From positions 1 to 12,142 of the forward strand of contig JBHLKN010000059.1 of the NCBI GenBank assembly GCA_048886645.1: 12,142 nucleotides of DNA. The letters run 5' to 3'. Under the pieces are notes generated by a model. That model worked only from the letters and a program-made list of their open reading frames with translations, ran no database searches and was not told the DNA's origin. Each line of letters opens with the position of its first letter. Within the stretch, counting starts at the first letter, position 1. Positions 12,140-12,142 of the stretch are shown in pieces. The position numbers were made by a program, and so were the translations under genes. The stretch comes from Wukongarchaeum sp048886645. Its GTDB lineage: Archaea > Asgardarchaeota > Wukongarchaeia > Wukongarchaeales > Wukongarchaeaceae.

Positions 12140-12142
12140 CTA

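Overview
The window is archaeal DNA. The evidence is a divergent TFIIB-type factor, an archaeal type IV-pilus/archaellum-like secretion ATPase with a TadC/ArlJ-like platform protein, a PAC2-family proteasome-assembly-chaperone homologue, an Sm-like protein with a C-terminal extension, and class II tRNA genes with introns just 3' of the anticodon. Most genes are A+T-rich with many AGA and ATA codons. I would place it loosely among Thermoproteota-like (Bathyarchaeia or similar) lineages, but the sequence does not fix this.

Layout. (1) 1-435, minus strand: a tRNA-Leu(GAG) cut by the left edge, preceded by a small gene whose sequence looks like a histone fold. (2) 438-1918, minus strand: a divergent, zinc-finger-less TnpB-like gene broken by a one-base frameshift. 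(3) 2178-2369: a ribbon-helix-helix protein on the minus strand, then about 600 bp of low-complexity spacer. (4) 2980-4127: a PAC2-family gene and an Sm-like gene, convergent and overlapping by 3 bp. (5) 4489-10080, plus strand: an apparent operon of TFB-like factor, secretion ATPase and platform protein. The platform gene is split by a TnpB-only IS200/IS605-type insertion (about 8020-9346) that carries an intact nuclease and a clear omega-RNA-like nested stem. (6) 10104-11901, minus strand: a TPR-repeat gene bounded by a complete intron-containing tRNA-Ser(CGA) and a 3' fragment of the same tRNA. (7) 11879-12139: a second, degraded copy of the histone-fold-like gene, running into the tRNA-Ser.

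How it fits together. The central operon would encode a transcription factor followed by the motor and membrane platform of a pilus-like or secretion machine. No prepilin or peptidase is in the window, and the platform is probably inactivated in this genome. Both edges repeat one theme: a small histone-fold-like gene directly upstream of a class II tRNA with an intron, on the same strand, with similarity reaching almost to the tRNA start. The TPR gene between a whole and a partial tRNA-Ser has the geometry of a small integrated element or a segmental duplication, and its DNA is visibly richer in G+C than the pilus operon.

The most useful things to examine are the tRNA-bounded TPR segment, the paired tRNA-linked histone-fold-like genes, the TFB/secretion-ATPase pairing, and the TnpB insertion with its guide-RNA candidate.
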